Shown here: positions 1 to 8,587 of the stretch, one piece after another
Position numbering within the stretch: position 1 is the stretch's first letter
How the letters are laid out: every line of letters begins with the position of its first letter
Origin: Chloroflexaceae bacterium
GTDB taxonomy: Bacteria > Chloroflexota > Chloroflexia > Chloroflexales > Chloroflexaceae
Assembly: GCA_028282325.1 (NCBI GenBank)
Contig: JANQID010000034.1
Location: 1 to 64,000 of the forward strand
Length of the DNA: 64,000 nt
Reading direction: 5' to 3'
Position numbers and translations under genes: made by a program
Notes under the pieces: generated by a model
Told to the model about the DNA's origin: nothing
Database searches by the model: none
The model's input: the letters and a program-made list of their open reading frames with translations, nothing else

Positions 1-128
1 AGTACAGCCATTTGGAAGTCCGCAGGGAGTTGCGGCCTGGGAGCGCGGGCAGCTTGCCCGCATCCCGCCTGAGCGGGCGGGCCGCCCGCGTTCCCGGAAC
101 CCCCTACGGATCTTCGGAACCCTGTACT
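1..128. repeat. GC-rich foldback sequence upstream of the ABC gene
   Basis: Non-coding stretch made of nested inverted repeats. The arms 39-50 and 84-95 pair over 12 bases with one G-T wobble, and two smaller hairpins lie inside (45-50 with 56-61, and about 64-69 with 75-81). The outer ends AGTACAG (1-7) and CTGTACT (122-128) are also inverted repeats, with a partial second match just inside. It could be a REP/MITE-like repeat or the terminator of a gene left of the window. Copy number cannot be seen from this window. Confidence 0.45.
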
Positions 129-145
129 AGATCGTTACCCACCTG

Positions 146-1288
146 ATGGAACCTGCTCATCTGGCGCTGGACAATCTGACCATCCGCTATCAGCGCGCCG
201 ATCTGCCCGCGATAGAAGACCTGTCCCTGGAAGCGCATCCCGGCGAGTTGCTAGCGCTGCTGGGCCCTTCCGGTAGCGGTAAGAGCACCACATTGCGCTG
301 CATCGCGGGCTTTCTCGACCCGGAATGCGGCGATGTGCGGCTGGATGGTCGGAGCATCCTCGCATTGCCGCCCGAACGCCGGAACGCGGCGTTCGTTTTC
401 CAGCAGCCGACGCTGTTCCCGCACCTGAGCGTTGCCGAGAATGTGGCGTTCGGCTTGCGTATGCGCGGCGTCGGCAAAGCCGAGCGTATGCGCCGGGTCG
501 AAGCAGCGCTGGCGGCAGTGCAACTAGCCGATCTCGGCACACGGCGTCCGCACCAGATCAGCGGCGGACAGCGCCAGCGCGTTGCTCTTGCGCGCGCGTT
601 GATCACGCAACCGCGACTGCTCCTGCTCGACGAGCCGTTCTCCGCGCTCGACCCGGAACTGCGCGACGAGATGCGAGCGCTGGTGCGCGAGCTTCAGCGT
701 GGGCAGGCGGTGACTGCGGTGCTGGTGACCCACGACCAGCAAGAGGCGTCGATGCTGGCGGATCGGATCGCGTTGTTGATCGAGGGACGGTTGCAGCAAA
801 TCGGGCCGCCCGACGTGTTCTATCGTCGCCCGGCCAATCTAGCGGTCGCGCGCTTCTTCGGGGCGCAGAACTTCCTCGCCGGCACGCTCGACCGCGACGA
901 ACGCACGGCGTTTACGTCGCTGGGTTCGCTTATGCTGCATCATAACAGCGTGGCGCCGGGACCGGTCACGCTGGTCATCCGTCCGGAGCGGGTGCGCCTG
1001 TCGCCGCCGGATGCGACGCCGAACGGTATCGCAGGACGTGTGCAAACGCATCAATTTCTCGGCGCGCTGCATCGTTACGTTGTCGCTTGCGCCCGGAGCG
1101 GCGATATGTCTTCCGCCTCTGCTGCGCTCAACCGCACGAAAATAACCTCAAACCCTGAACCCGTCTATCTAACCGTGTTAACTACCGACGCGAACTATCG
1201 AGCCGGCGATGCGGTGCGCGTCATCCTGCCGCCGGAGCACATCTGGGCGCTGGCCGATCACGGCGACGATCATTTGGCGGATCAATAG
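146..1288 (+). CDS. ABC transporter ATP-binding protein (CUT1/Fe/thiamine importer type)
   Basis: ATPase subunit that should power a binding-protein-dependent importer at the inner face of the membrane. Walker A GPSGSGKST lies at residues 40-48, the Q-loop at about 85, the signature SGGQ at 139-142, Walker B LLLLDEP at 158-164 and the H-loop His at 196. The C-terminal 130 residues form a TOBE-like regulatory domain, and the 380-residue length fits the PotA/FbpC/ModC class. Permease and solute-binding genes are not in the window and would lie to the left, so the substrate cannot be assigned. Starts at ATG 146; no strong ribosome site is visible. Confidence 0.9.
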   Translation: MEPAHLALDNLTIRYQRADLPAIEDLSLEAHPGELLALLGPSGSGKSTTLRCIAGFLDPECGDVRLDGRSILALPPERRNAAFVFQQPTLFPHLSVAENVAFGLRMRGVGKAERMRRVEAALAAVQLADLGTRRPHQISGGQRQRVALARALITQPRLLLLDEPFSALDPELRDEMRALVRELQRGQAVTAVLVTHDQQEASMLADRIALLIEGRLQQIGPPDVFYRRPANLAVARFFGAQNFLAGTLDRDERTAFTSLGSLMLHHNSVAPGPVTLVIRPERVRLSPPDATPNGIAGRVQTHQFLGALHRYVVACARSGDMSSASAALNRTKITSNPEPVYLTVLTTDANYRAGDAVRVILPPEHIWALADHGDDHLADQ

Positions 1289-1380
1289 CCGCGCGCCGGC
1301 GCGTAAGAAAAAGAGATCGACTGGTCGAGAGGCGCCCCTCAGCAGGGCGTAGCTAACGAACGTCTGATCCAACTGCCGGG

Positions 1381-1408
1381 GAGCGCTGAACGAAATCCTT
1401 CAGCGCTC
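1381..1408. terminator. hairpin between convergent genes
   Basis: Perfect 10-bp stem (1381-1390 with 1399-1408) with an 8-base loop, placed between the ends of the ABC gene (+) and the 2H phosphoesterase gene (-). There is no T-tract, so it is called from position and symmetry only. Confidence 0.45.
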
Positions 1409-1443
1409 CTCCGCAGCTTTAACGGCGCCTGGGGTGCGGGCGG

Positions 1444-2172
1444 CTATCCTAGCCCGCCTCTGCTGCGCAGCGCCAGGCGCTCTTCGGCGGGGACGAACCG
1501 AAACATATCGTCGAAGAAGGTCAGCCGGGGCTGGCCAGCATCGAGCACGCCGAAGTTCGCCCGCAGGTCTGCATCCCACTGCCGACACATATGCGTCAAG
1601 GCCTCCTCTTCCCGGTCGTCCAGTTCGACCAGACGATAGGCAAGCGAGATATGGAAGCGGTACACTTCGTGATCGGGAAAGCGCACGCCGGTGATCTGCG
1701 CGATCACATCGCGATAAGCGCGTACCGCAGTTTCAGTCGCGGCGTCGGCGGGTTGCACCAGCAGCATAATGTTCGGTTGGTGATAGATCGACTCATAAAC
1801 TATCCGCACATTTGTCGGTGCCAGCGCGCGCGGGACGGCATCGAGGAAAAAGCGATCCGTATTCTCCAGCGGTGCCTGTAATTCCAGGCGCCGCGACCAT
1901 TTCTCCGGTACGCGAACCTGGTCGCAAAGCAATTCCATAACAGTCATATGCAGACTGTCGGCGGGCAGAATGGCGAATTTCGCGCCGAACGGTTGTTGGC
2001 GCAGTTGCTCTTGCATCTGGCAAGCGTGTTGAAATGCAGCGCTGAGACGATCCACGAAACAGATAATCGTATTCCCCGGAAACAACCGCGGCGCGCCATC
2101 CGCGTGAAATTTGCGCCCGACCTCTGTCGTGTACGTGACGTGCTGGTGCATAAGTTCCTCGTACGAAAACAT
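1444..2172 (-). CDS. 2H phosphoesterase-like protein (DUF1868 type)
   Basis: A 242-residue protein with the two short His motifs of the 2H phosphoesterase superfamily: HMTV at residues 75-78 and HISL at 174-177. Their spacing of about 100 residues fits LigT/cyclic-phosphodiesterase folds. The region around the first motif (a 'LPADSLHMTVMEL' pattern) is typical of DUF1868 proteins, whose substrate is unknown; family relatives open cyclic phosphates on RNA or nucleotides. Divergent from cvpA, with which it shares about 140 bp of promoter region. Starts at ATG 2172. Confidence 0.8.
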   Translation of the reverse strand: MFSYEELMHQHVTYTTEVGRKFHADGAPRLFPGNTIICFVDRLSAAFQHACQMQEQLRQQPFGAKFAILPADSLHMTVMELLCDQVRVPEKWSRRLELQAPLENTDRFFLDAVPRALAPTNVRIVYESIYHQPNIMLLVQPADAATETAVRAYRDVIAQITGVRFPDHEVYRFHISLAYRLVELDDREEEALTHMCRQWDADLRANFGVLDAGQPRLTFFDDMFRFVPAEERLALRSRGGLG

Positions 2173-2244
2173 CAGACTCTCAACTCACCGGATCCTGCGA
2201 TTCGGTACGATAACTGTGCCGGATATGTCGCCTCTGGTTGCCTG

Positions 2245-2253
2245 TGCTATAAT
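2245..2253 (+). promoter_or_regulatory. extended -10 promoter for cvpA-mutS2
   Basis: TGCTATAAT, that is a TG extension plus a consensus -10 box (2248-2253), 57 bp before the cvpA start. No good -35 is seen, as expected for an extended -10 promoter. Confidence 0.5.
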
Positions 2254-2309
2254 TGCCTGTGCCATTCCCATGTCAATTTTGCAGTGAATGCATGCGAGGA
2301 GGCCCGCCG

Positions 2310-2858
2310 TTGAACTTTATTGACCTTATCTTTTTGCTCTTCCTGGTAGCAATGCTAGCAGTCGGGTTCTTTCAGGGCATGATCCGTCTGGGCGTCCTGC
2401 TGGCAGCCTTCTATCTCAGTCTGGTTCTGGCAAGCCTGTACTATCCGGCTCTAGGCGGCTTCTTTTTCCGTAGCTTTGGTTCGGCTCGCTACGTCAGCGA
2501 ATACACTGCATTCGCTCTTGTTTTGATGCTAAGTTTTATCGTGCTGACCGTTGCCGGACTCTACACATTTCGTTATGCCAGGTTTCCTGGCCAGCTTGAA
2601 TATGTCGATCGTATCGGGGGCGTATTGCTCGGCCTGGTCTTTGGCTCGCTTATTATCGGTATGTTTGCCGTGTTGCTATGGAATATGATGATTCTGCGCG
2701 GCGGCGAGACACTCGATTTTCCGATAATGGGCGCACTTGGACGCAGCGTACGTGGATCATTCTTGCTTCGCTACTTCGCGAACTCGATTCTACCGCAGGT
2801 GTACGATATTGTCGATCCAATCTTGCCTGATGGGGCTAAATTCATTTTTGTCATCTAG
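2310..2858 (+). CDS. cvpA: CvpA family integral membrane protein
   Basis: 182-residue protein with four hydrophobic segments, at about residues 3-22, 25-45, 62-85 and 105-130, and the CvpA-like pattern of an FxxGxxRG/LG loop after the first helix. CvpA proteins sit in the cytoplasmic membrane; family members affect colicin V export and envelope stress, but the molecular role is unclear. The start is set to TTG 2310 because GAGGAGG (2296-2302) lies 7 bases upstream. A longer frame opening at 2253 would place that ribosome site inside the gene. mutS2 follows 26 bp downstream, a common cvpA-mutS2 pairing. Confidence 0.8.
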   Translation: MNFIDLIFLLFLVAMLAVGFFQGMIRLGVLLAAFYLSLVLASLYYPALGGFFFRSFGSARYVSEYTAFALVLMLSFIVLTVAGLYTFRYARFPGQLEYVDRIGGVLLGLVFGSLIIGMFAVLLWNMMILRGGETLDFPIMGALGRSVRGSFLLRYFANSILPQVYDIVDPILPDGAKFIFVI

Positions 2859-2884
2859 TAGTTCGGTCGTCCCATAACGATAGT

Positions 2885-5362
2885 ATGCTGATAAATACCC
2901 AGGCAGTGGAAACGCTGGAGTTTCCCAAGATTCGCGAACAACTGGCTCGCCATGCCTCTTTCTCAGCTTCGCGCGAACTGGCCCTCGATTTGCTTCCCAG
3001 CAATGATCCGGCGGACGTGTTGGATCGGCTGCGTCTAACGAGCGAGGCGCGGTCTTTGCTTGATGAGCGTCCCGATGTCAGTATTGGCGGTGCACGTGAT
3101 GTTCGCGCCGCCGTCGGTCATACTCTGCGCGGCGGCGTGCTCGATGGCAGCGTGTTACTGGAAGTCGCCGGTACGCTGCGGAGTATGCAGCGGCTGCGCG
3201 GCGTGCTCGATCAGCTTGACCCGGCGGCGTTTCCGTTGTTCACCGAGTATGCGCTTACGATGCCCCGGCTACCGGCTATCGAACAGGCGATTGAGCAGGC
3301 TATCAATGATGACGGCGGCGTGCTCGACGGCGCCAGCGCTGAGTTGGCGCGTCTGCGCCGTGAAATTCGGGTCGCTTTCGATCGCTTGCACGAACGGTTG
3401 CAGCATATGATCGGCTCGACGCAGTATGCGGGTGCGTTGCAAGAGCCGATCATCACGGTGCGCAACGGGCGGTATGTGATCCCGGTGAAAGCTGCTCATC
3501 GCAAGATTGTGCGTGGTCTGGTTCACGACCAATCGGGCAGCGGCGCGACGCTCTATATTGAGCCGCTGGCCGTCGTCGATCTGAATAACCGCTGGCGCGA
3601 ATTGCAACTCGCCGAAGAAGAGGAAGTCGCCCGTATTCTTGCCGCGCTTTCGGGGTTGATTGGTGACGCGGCGCCCCAGATCAATGCGGGCGTGGAAACG
3701 TTGGCACTCATCGACCTGGCCTTCGCAAAGGCCAAGTACGCTGTCGAGATGCGCTGTGTGGCGCCGACGATGATCGAAACGAATGCCGACGCTGATCCGA
3801 CAGCGCCGCCGTTGTTTCTGAACGAGGCCCGCCATCCGCTGCTCGATCCGCGCACGGTAGTTCCGACGACGATCTGGCTTGGCGACGATTTCCGTATTTT
3901 GCTGATCACCGGCCCCAACACTGGCGGCAAGACGGTGGCGCTCAAGACAACCGGCTTGCTGGCGTTAATGGCCCAGGCCGGTTTGCACATCCCGGCTGCG
4001 GCGCCCTCGCGGCTGCCGATCTTTGCGCAGGTATTCGCCGACATTGGCGACGAGCAGAGCATTGAGCAGAGTCTCAGCACGTTCTCGTCGCATATGAGCA
4101 ATATCATCCGCATTCTAGGCATGCTGGAGGCGGCGAGCAACGATCCCTATGCTCTGGAAACCGGCAATGACGACAACGGTCGTTTCGTTGCCAACGCTCC
4201 GACGTTGGTGTTGCTCGACGAACTTGGCGCCGGGACGGATCCGGTCGAAGGCGCGGCGCTGGCGCGGGCGGTTGTCGAGCGGCTGCTGGATCGCGGCTGC
4301 CTGGGCGTGGCGACGACTCACTACGCCGAGTTGAAAGCGTTCGCCCACAACACTCCCGGCGTGTGCAACGGCTCGGTCGAGTTTGATGTCGAAACGCTTG
4401 CTCCGACCTACCGGCTGTCCATCGGCTTGCCGGGGAGATCGAACGCGTTGGCGATCGCCGAGCGGCTGGGGTTAGACTCGACGCTGGTTGAACGCGCACG
4501 TAGCGCCGTCACGCGCGAGGATGCGCAGGTCGAGGATTTGCTGGCTGGTATTCATCGTGAACGTGAGGCCGCCGCCGTCGAGTTGCAGCGCGCCGAGGAA
4601 TTGCGCGCTGACGCTGAGAAATATCGTGATCGCATGGCGCACGAACTGGCGGAGTTTGAAACTACACGCCAGGCGCAACTCGACGCCGCGCGCGACGAGC
4701 TTGACGATGAATTGCGCGAGGTGTACGGGCAACTACGCCGTTTGCGCGATGAATTCCGCAGCGTGTCGATTTCGCGACAGTGGTTGGAAGAAGCTGAGCA
4801 GCGCTTCCAGAGCGCTCAAGACCAGCTCAAAGCAACGACGGTCAAGGCTCAGCAGACGCCGCCGGCAATCGCTTCGGCGCAAGCTCAGGCGCCGCGACCG
4901 CTCAAGGTTGGCGATACAGTTCTGGTTCGGTCGGTCGGCTTGCAAGGCGAGATTCTGCGCATCGACGAAGAGGAGCAAGGCGCCGACGTGCAGGTGGGCG
5001 GGTTTCGGATGCAGGTTGAATTGAGCGATCTACGGCACGAAAAGCGCGCCGCACCGGATGCGCACAAGGCGCGTCCGCGAACGCAATCGGCGGTCAATTT
5101 GCCGTCGACGCCGGATGTGTCGATGACGTTTGATATGCGCGGCTGGCGCGCCGGCGAAGTGTCGGAGCGCCTGGATCGTTATCTGAACGACGCCTACCTG
5201 GCGGGGCTCTCTCAGGTGCGTCTGGTTCACGGCAAGGGCTCCGGGACGCTGCGTCAGATTGTGCGCGATATGTTGCAGCGCCATCCGTTAGTGACATCGT
5301 TTGGCGGCGGCGGTGCTGATGGCGGCGAAGGCGTTACGGTTGCTAAACTGGTAGAACGTTAA
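2885..5362 (+). CDS. mutS2: endonuclease MutS2
   Basis: 825-residue MutS2 homologue. The core/lever region occupies about 1-300, and the ABC-type ATPase has Walker A GPNTGGKT at about 343-350 and Walker B LVLLDELGAGTDP at about 440. A long charged coiled coil spans about 520-620, and a C-terminal Smr nuclease domain lies at about 745-825 with DMRGWRAGEV and the HGKGSG motif. It lacks the MutS mismatch-recognition domain. MutS2 proteins act on branched DNA to limit recombination, and in Bacillus on collided ribosomes. Full length for the family; sits in a cvpA-mutS2-LysM run. Confidence 0.95.
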   Translation: MLINTQAVETLEFPKIREQLARHASFSASRELALDLLPSNDPADVLDRLRLTSEARSLLDERPDVSIGGARDVRAAVGHTLRGGVLDGSVLLEVAGTLRSMQRLRGVLDQLDPAAFPLFTEYALTMPRLPAIEQAIEQAINDDGGVLDGASAELARLRREIRVAFDRLHERLQHMIGSTQYAGALQEPIITVRNGRYVIPVKAAHRKIVRGLVHDQSGSGATLYIEPLAVVDLNNRWRELQLAEEEEVARILAALSGLIGDAAPQINAGVETLALIDLAFAKAKYAVEMRCVAPTMIETNADADPTAPPLFLNEARHPLLDPRTVVPTTIWLGDDFRILLITGPNTGGKTVALKTTGLLALMAQAGLHIPAAAPSRLPIFAQVFADIGDEQSIEQSLSTFSSHMSNIIRILGMLEAASNDPYALETGNDDNGRFVANAPTLVLLDELGAGTDPVEGAALARAVVERLLDRGCLGVATTHYAELKAFAHNTPGVCNGSVEFDVETLAPTYRLSIGLPGRSNALAIAERLGLDSTLVERARSAVTREDAQVEDLLAGIHREREAAAVELQRAEELRADAEKYRDRMAHELAEFETTRQAQLDAARDELDDELREVYGQLRRLRDEFRSVSISRQWLEEAEQRFQSAQDQLKATTVKAQQTPPAIASAQAQAPRPLKVGDTVLVRSVGLQGEILRIDEEEQGADVQVGGFRMQVELSDLRHEKRAAPDAHKARPRTQSAVNLPSTPDVSMTFDMRGWRAGEVSERLDRYLNDAYLAGLSQVRLVHGKGSGTLRQIVRDMLQRHPLVTSFGGGGADGGEGVTVAKLVER

Positions 5363-5363
5363 T

Positions 5364-6212
5364 ATGCCTGATCTTCTCGTCTATAGCTTGTTGATACTGG
5401 CTCTGTTTGTTCCGACGCTGGGCGCGATCGTCTTGCGCTTTCTCGCACGCCGACTCTCTGAGCCGTGGATCATTGGCGGCGCGACGGTGTTGCTTGCTAT
5501 CGCGATGATCAGTGTGTTGTCACTGTCGCGCAGTGATATACGCGATTTGCGGATCGGTCAACTGACCCTGTTGTTGCCCAGCCCGCGTTTTAGCGACGAC
5601 GTTGATCTTCCGCCTATCGCGATGAATCAACCGGATGACGCACCAGTTGCGTCGCCGCTGCAATCCACGCTGCCGCGTGCAACTCCGTCGCCACGGACGA
5701 CCATTGCGGCCAGCCCGTCGATCTCGCCGACCGCGACGCCAACCATAGCGGAGCCGACCTCCACTACGACCGTTGCGCCGCCGACGGCGACGTCGGAGCC
5801 GCCACCCCCGCCTGGATTGCGCACGTACGTCATTGAAGAGGGCGATACGTTGCGGTCGATTTCTGAACAATTTGACGTTGCGGTCGAGGCGATCTTGGAA
5901 GCGAACGGCCTGTCCCCGGAAGACGGCGATGCGCTGCAGGTCGGCCAGGAGATCATCATTCCGTCGGAAATCGAGCCGACCGCGGCGCCGGCGGAGTTGG
6001 ATCCGACCGCCGACAGCGAGCCGCCGACGGCAACGCCGGAGCCGCCACCCCCGCCGCCTGAACCACGTGTGTATGTTGTTGAATCGGGCGATACATTGAA
6101 GTCTATCTCCGAGCAATTCAACGTTTCAGTGGAAGCCATATTGGAAGCGAATAATCTGACACCGGAGGATGGCGACGCCCTACGTGTTGGTCAAGAGTTG
6201 ATCATACCGTAA
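5364..6212 (+). CDS. membrane-anchored protein with two LysM domains
   Basis: 282 residues starting 1 bp after the mutS2 stop, so probably cotranscribed. Two N-terminal hydrophobic segments (about 1-25 and 35-55) anchor it. A Pro/Thr/Ser-rich spacer follows, then two LysM repeats, at about 153-200 and 236-282. Each repeat has the pattern Y-V-x-E-x-GDTL-x-SISEQF ending in VGQE-(I/L)-IIP. The repeats are nearly identical, so they arose by recent internal duplication. LysM binds the glycan of peptidoglycan. No catalytic domain is present, so it is likely a cell-wall-binding structural or adaptor protein. Confidence 0.85.
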   Translation: MPDLLVYSLLILALFVPTLGAIVLRFLARRLSEPWIIGGATVLLAIAMISVLSLSRSDIRDLRIGQLTLLLPSPRFSDDVDLPPIAMNQPDDAPVASPLQSTLPRATPSPRTTIAASPSISPTATPTIAEPTSTTTVAPPTATSEPPPPPGLRTYVIEEGDTLRSISEQFDVAVEAILEANGLSPEDGDALQVGQEIIIPSEIEPTAAPAELDPTADSEPPTATPEPPPPPPEPRVYVVESGDTLKSISEQFNVSVEAILEANNLTPEDGDALRVGQELIIP

Positions 6213-6232
6213 GCGTGCAGCACAGATGAAGT

Positions 6233-6575
6233 ATGCGCAAGAAACCGGCGAGTTATGAAATGTTGATGAGCTGGATCGATCGTATTCAGCCTTCGGAAGC
6301 ATTGGTTATGAGCGCGGCAGCGCTTCTGGTTGGTCCGATCAGTGGCGGGCATTATGGAAGCCGTGGGGCTGGCCAGCAGACGACTCTGCTATTGGCATGT
6401 ACCGGCGAAATCGGTCGCTGCCGCTGTCTCTATCGGTTTCGGCGCTTCGGTTGGACCGGAAGATTCTTCGGCGCAGATTGGTTCCAACGTTGGCTCGATG
6501 TTTGGCCAATGGCTGCGCCTATCTGATGAGCGGGTGCGCGTGCTGGTCGCTTCCGGCGCCGCGGATCACATCTGA
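6233..6575 (+). pseudogene. remnant of a ClC-family chloride channel gene
   Basis: Two overlapping reading frames together resemble pieces of a ClC chloride channel/antiporter. The first (from 6233) gives an N-terminal start with IQPSEALVMSAAALLVG. The second (readable from about 6330) gives VAGIMEAVGLASRRL, then SIGFGASVGPED and QIGSNVGSMFGQWLRLSDERVR, the ClC selectivity-region consensus (G-x-S-x-G-x-E-x-P), ending in SGAADHI and TGA. The link is a frameshift, most of the first membrane domain is missing, and the gene stops where a channel would run on for about 250 residues. The motif Pro is also changed (GPEDSS). It lies between two cell-wall genes and is not expected to make a working channel. 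Confidence 0.8.
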
Positions 6576-6604
6576 CGCCCCGACGGGCTTGAGCAAGAGT
6601 AACG

Positions 6605-7690
6605 ATGTCATCGCTCCCGGTGCCCCGCAATACCAGCTTGATCCTGATCGCGCTCGCTTTCGTGACCGGTGCGGCGCTGGGGTGGCTGCTGCGCGATATC
6701 TTCCCGGCCTCGCTCGACAGCCAGCCAAACATCGCTGCTGCTACGGTCACACTTACGCCAACCGAAACCACTGCGACTCCTTCTCTCGTCCCGGTCGCCA
6801 GCGCGACACCGCCGCCGTTATCGCCGGCCGTGCAGCCGTCGCCATCGTCAACCATTGCGCCGACGGCAACGTCATCGCCGACTGCGACGCCGCTGCCGCC
6901 CATTGTCAGCTATAGCGTGTACACTGTCGGGGCCGGCGAGAGCCTGGAAAGCATTGCGGCTAATGGCGGCAGCGATGCGGCGTTGATTGAGCGCTACAAC
7001 TTGTTGACAGCGCCGCCGCAACCCGGTCGCGCGCTGGTCGTGCCACGCCTCAAAGGGCGTATGAGCGTTCTAACGCCGGAGGCGGCACTAATCGAACGCG
7101 GGCGCGCCGATCTCCCGCGGGTAGCGCTCACGCTTGACGCCGGAGCTGGTAGCGAGCCTGTGCCGAGCATTCTGGCAACCTTGCGCGAGCGCGACATTCG
7201 CGTCACGTTTTTTTTGACCGGCGCGTGGGTGCGCGACAATCCTGATCTGGCGCGCCAGATCGTCGCCGATGGTCACGAAATCGCCAACCACTCGCTGAAT
7301 CATCCCGACTTTCGCGATCTTGAGAATGAGCAGATTGTCGATGAACTTGATTCCACGGAACGGCTTATCAAGGAAATTGCCGGGGTGACAGCGCGACCGT
7401 TCTTTCGTCCGCCCTACGGGGCGTATGATCGGCGCGTACTGTTGACCGTCGCCGAACAGGGCTATCTGCCGATCTATTGGACTCTCGATAGCCTGGACTC
7501 GGTCGGCGAGCCAAAAACACCGGAGTTCCTGGTCGAGCGTGTGACGACAACGCTGACGGCGGAGGAGTTGCGGGGGGCGATCATCCTGGTTCACTGCGGA
7601 AGTGCCGCGACTGCGGAAGCATTGCCGACTATTCTTGATCGCTTTGATGAACTGGGTCTGGAAGTACGTCCATTGAGCGAGGTGTTGTAG
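6605..7690 (+). CDS. secreted polysaccharide deacetylase (NodB fold) with LysM-like segment
   Basis: 361 residues. One N-terminal membrane helix (about 10-30) is followed by a Thr/Pro/Ser spacer (about 45-100) and a LysM-like segment (YSVYTVGAGESLESIA, about 103-150). The NodB homology domain spans about 170-355. Its metal and catalytic motifs are TLDAGAG (about 175-181, where many homologues have TFDDG), H-S-L-N-H (229-233), FRPPYGAYD (about 265) and a terminal LVHCG. Likely deacetylates N-acetylglucosamine polymers or peptidoglycan outside the membrane. The Asp-to-Ala change at the second acid of motif 1 also occurs in natural homologues but may alter activity. Confidence 0.88.
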   Translation: MSSLPVPRNTSLILIALAFVTGAALGWLLRDIFPASLDSQPNIAAATVTLTPTETTATPSLVPVASATPPPLSPAVQPSPSSTIAPTATSSPTATPLPPIVSYSVYTVGAGESLESIAANGGSDAALIERYNLLTAPPQPGRALVVPRLKGRMSVLTPEAALIERGRADLPRVALTLDAGAGSEPVPSILATLRERDIRVTFFLTGAWVRDNPDLARQIVADGHEIANHSLNHPDFRDLENEQIVDELDSTERLIKEIAGVTARPFFRPPYGAYDRRVLLTVAEQGYLPIYWTLDSLDSVGEPKTPEFLVERVTTTLTAEELRGAIILVHCGSAATAEALPTILDRFDELGLEVRPLSEVL

Positions 7691-7702
7691 GGAGCGCAAG
7701 CG

Positions 7703-7726
7703 CCGGAAGCTTTTCTTTACTTCCGG
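7703..7726 (+). terminator. possible terminator after the deacetylase gene
   Basis: Stem CCGGAAG (7703-7709) with CTTCCGG (7720-7726), 10-base pyrimidine-rich loop, 12 bp after the stop codon. No T-run follows, so this is weak. Confidence 0.3.
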
Positions 7727-7882
7727 GCTGAGCGATTGCGGCGGTTGTGGTTGACGCGCTCGCAGCGCAGTGGCGACTAGATTGACCGCTGCCGGATAGC
7801 ACATAATCTGGTAAGATTTGTACAATACTTGATGTGATCTATGTCCGACGATAGTTGACCGACAAGCGAGAGGAGTGAGCTC

Positions 7883-8542
7883 TTGGCGACAAATATTCGC
7901 ACGATTGAAATGCCCCCGCGCGAGACTTCCGACGGCCTGCCGCCGCTCTTGCTGCTGTTGCACGGCTACGGTAGCAATGAGTACGATCTCATTGGACTTG
8001 CCGACTATCTTGACCCACGTTTTCATATCGTCAGCGCTCGCGCAATACTCGATATCGGGTTTGGCTATGCCTGGTATCATCTCTACGGTGTGCCCGGCAA
8101 CTTGATCTCGGACGATGCCAGCCGGGCCCAGAGTCTGGATATTCTGACGAAATTCATCGCTGATTTGCCCGGTCGGGTTGGCGCCGATCCGCAACGTGTG
8201 TATGTGCTGGGCTTCAGTCAGGGCGGTTTGATGACCCTGGGCCTGGCCTTGACTGTGCCACATCTGGTCGCCGGCGCTGTGCCGATAAGCTGCTATCTGG
8301 ACGAGAAGGTTGTACCGCAGGTTCAGCCCGACGCTCTAGCGCAGATGCCACTTCTGGTGCTGCATGGCGTTGAGGATGATCTGATTCCCGTTGCCGCCGG
8401 TCGCCAAGTGCGTGATTATCTTCAGCAACTTCCGGTCGATCTGACGTACCAGGAATACCCGATCGGCCACGGCATTCATCCCGACGCGCTGCCATTAATC
8501 CAGCGCTGGTTCGCCGAACGTTTGAATGTCCCGCGAGCTTAG
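7883..8542 (+). CDS. alpha/beta hydrolase (phospholipase/carboxylesterase family)
   Basis: 219-residue serine hydrolase of the YpfH/carboxylesterase type. The oxyanion-side motif LLHGYG is at about 28-33, the nucleophile elbow GFSQGG has Ser at about 112, the acid is in VEDDLIPV (about 165) and the catalytic His is in YPIGHGI (about 196). The size and motif order fit small cytosolic esterases/lysophospholipases. The start is TTG 7883 with an AGAGGAG-like ribosome site about 7 bases upstream. No signal peptide. The 190-bp region upstream contains only the weak hairpin noted separately. Confidence 0.88.
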   Translation: MATNIRTIEMPPRETSDGLPPLLLLLHGYGSNEYDLIGLADYLDPRFHIVSARAILDIGFGYAWYHLYGVPGNLISDDASRAQSLDILTKFIADLPGRVGADPQRVYVLGFSQGGLMTLGLALTVPHLVAGAVPISCYLDEKVVPQVQPDALAQMPLLVLHGVEDDLIPVAAGRQVRDYLQQLPVDLTYQEYPIGHGIHPDALPLIQRWFAERLNVPRA

Positions 8543-8587
8543 ATCGCCCGGTCTTACAATGTACGACGTTATCAATGGAGCATCTCT

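Noticed and set aside
7088-8263. A 391-codon open frame on the minus strand
   Set aside because: It is antisense to the deacetylase and esterase genes, has no motifs and spans their intergenic region; codon bias of the real genes explains it.
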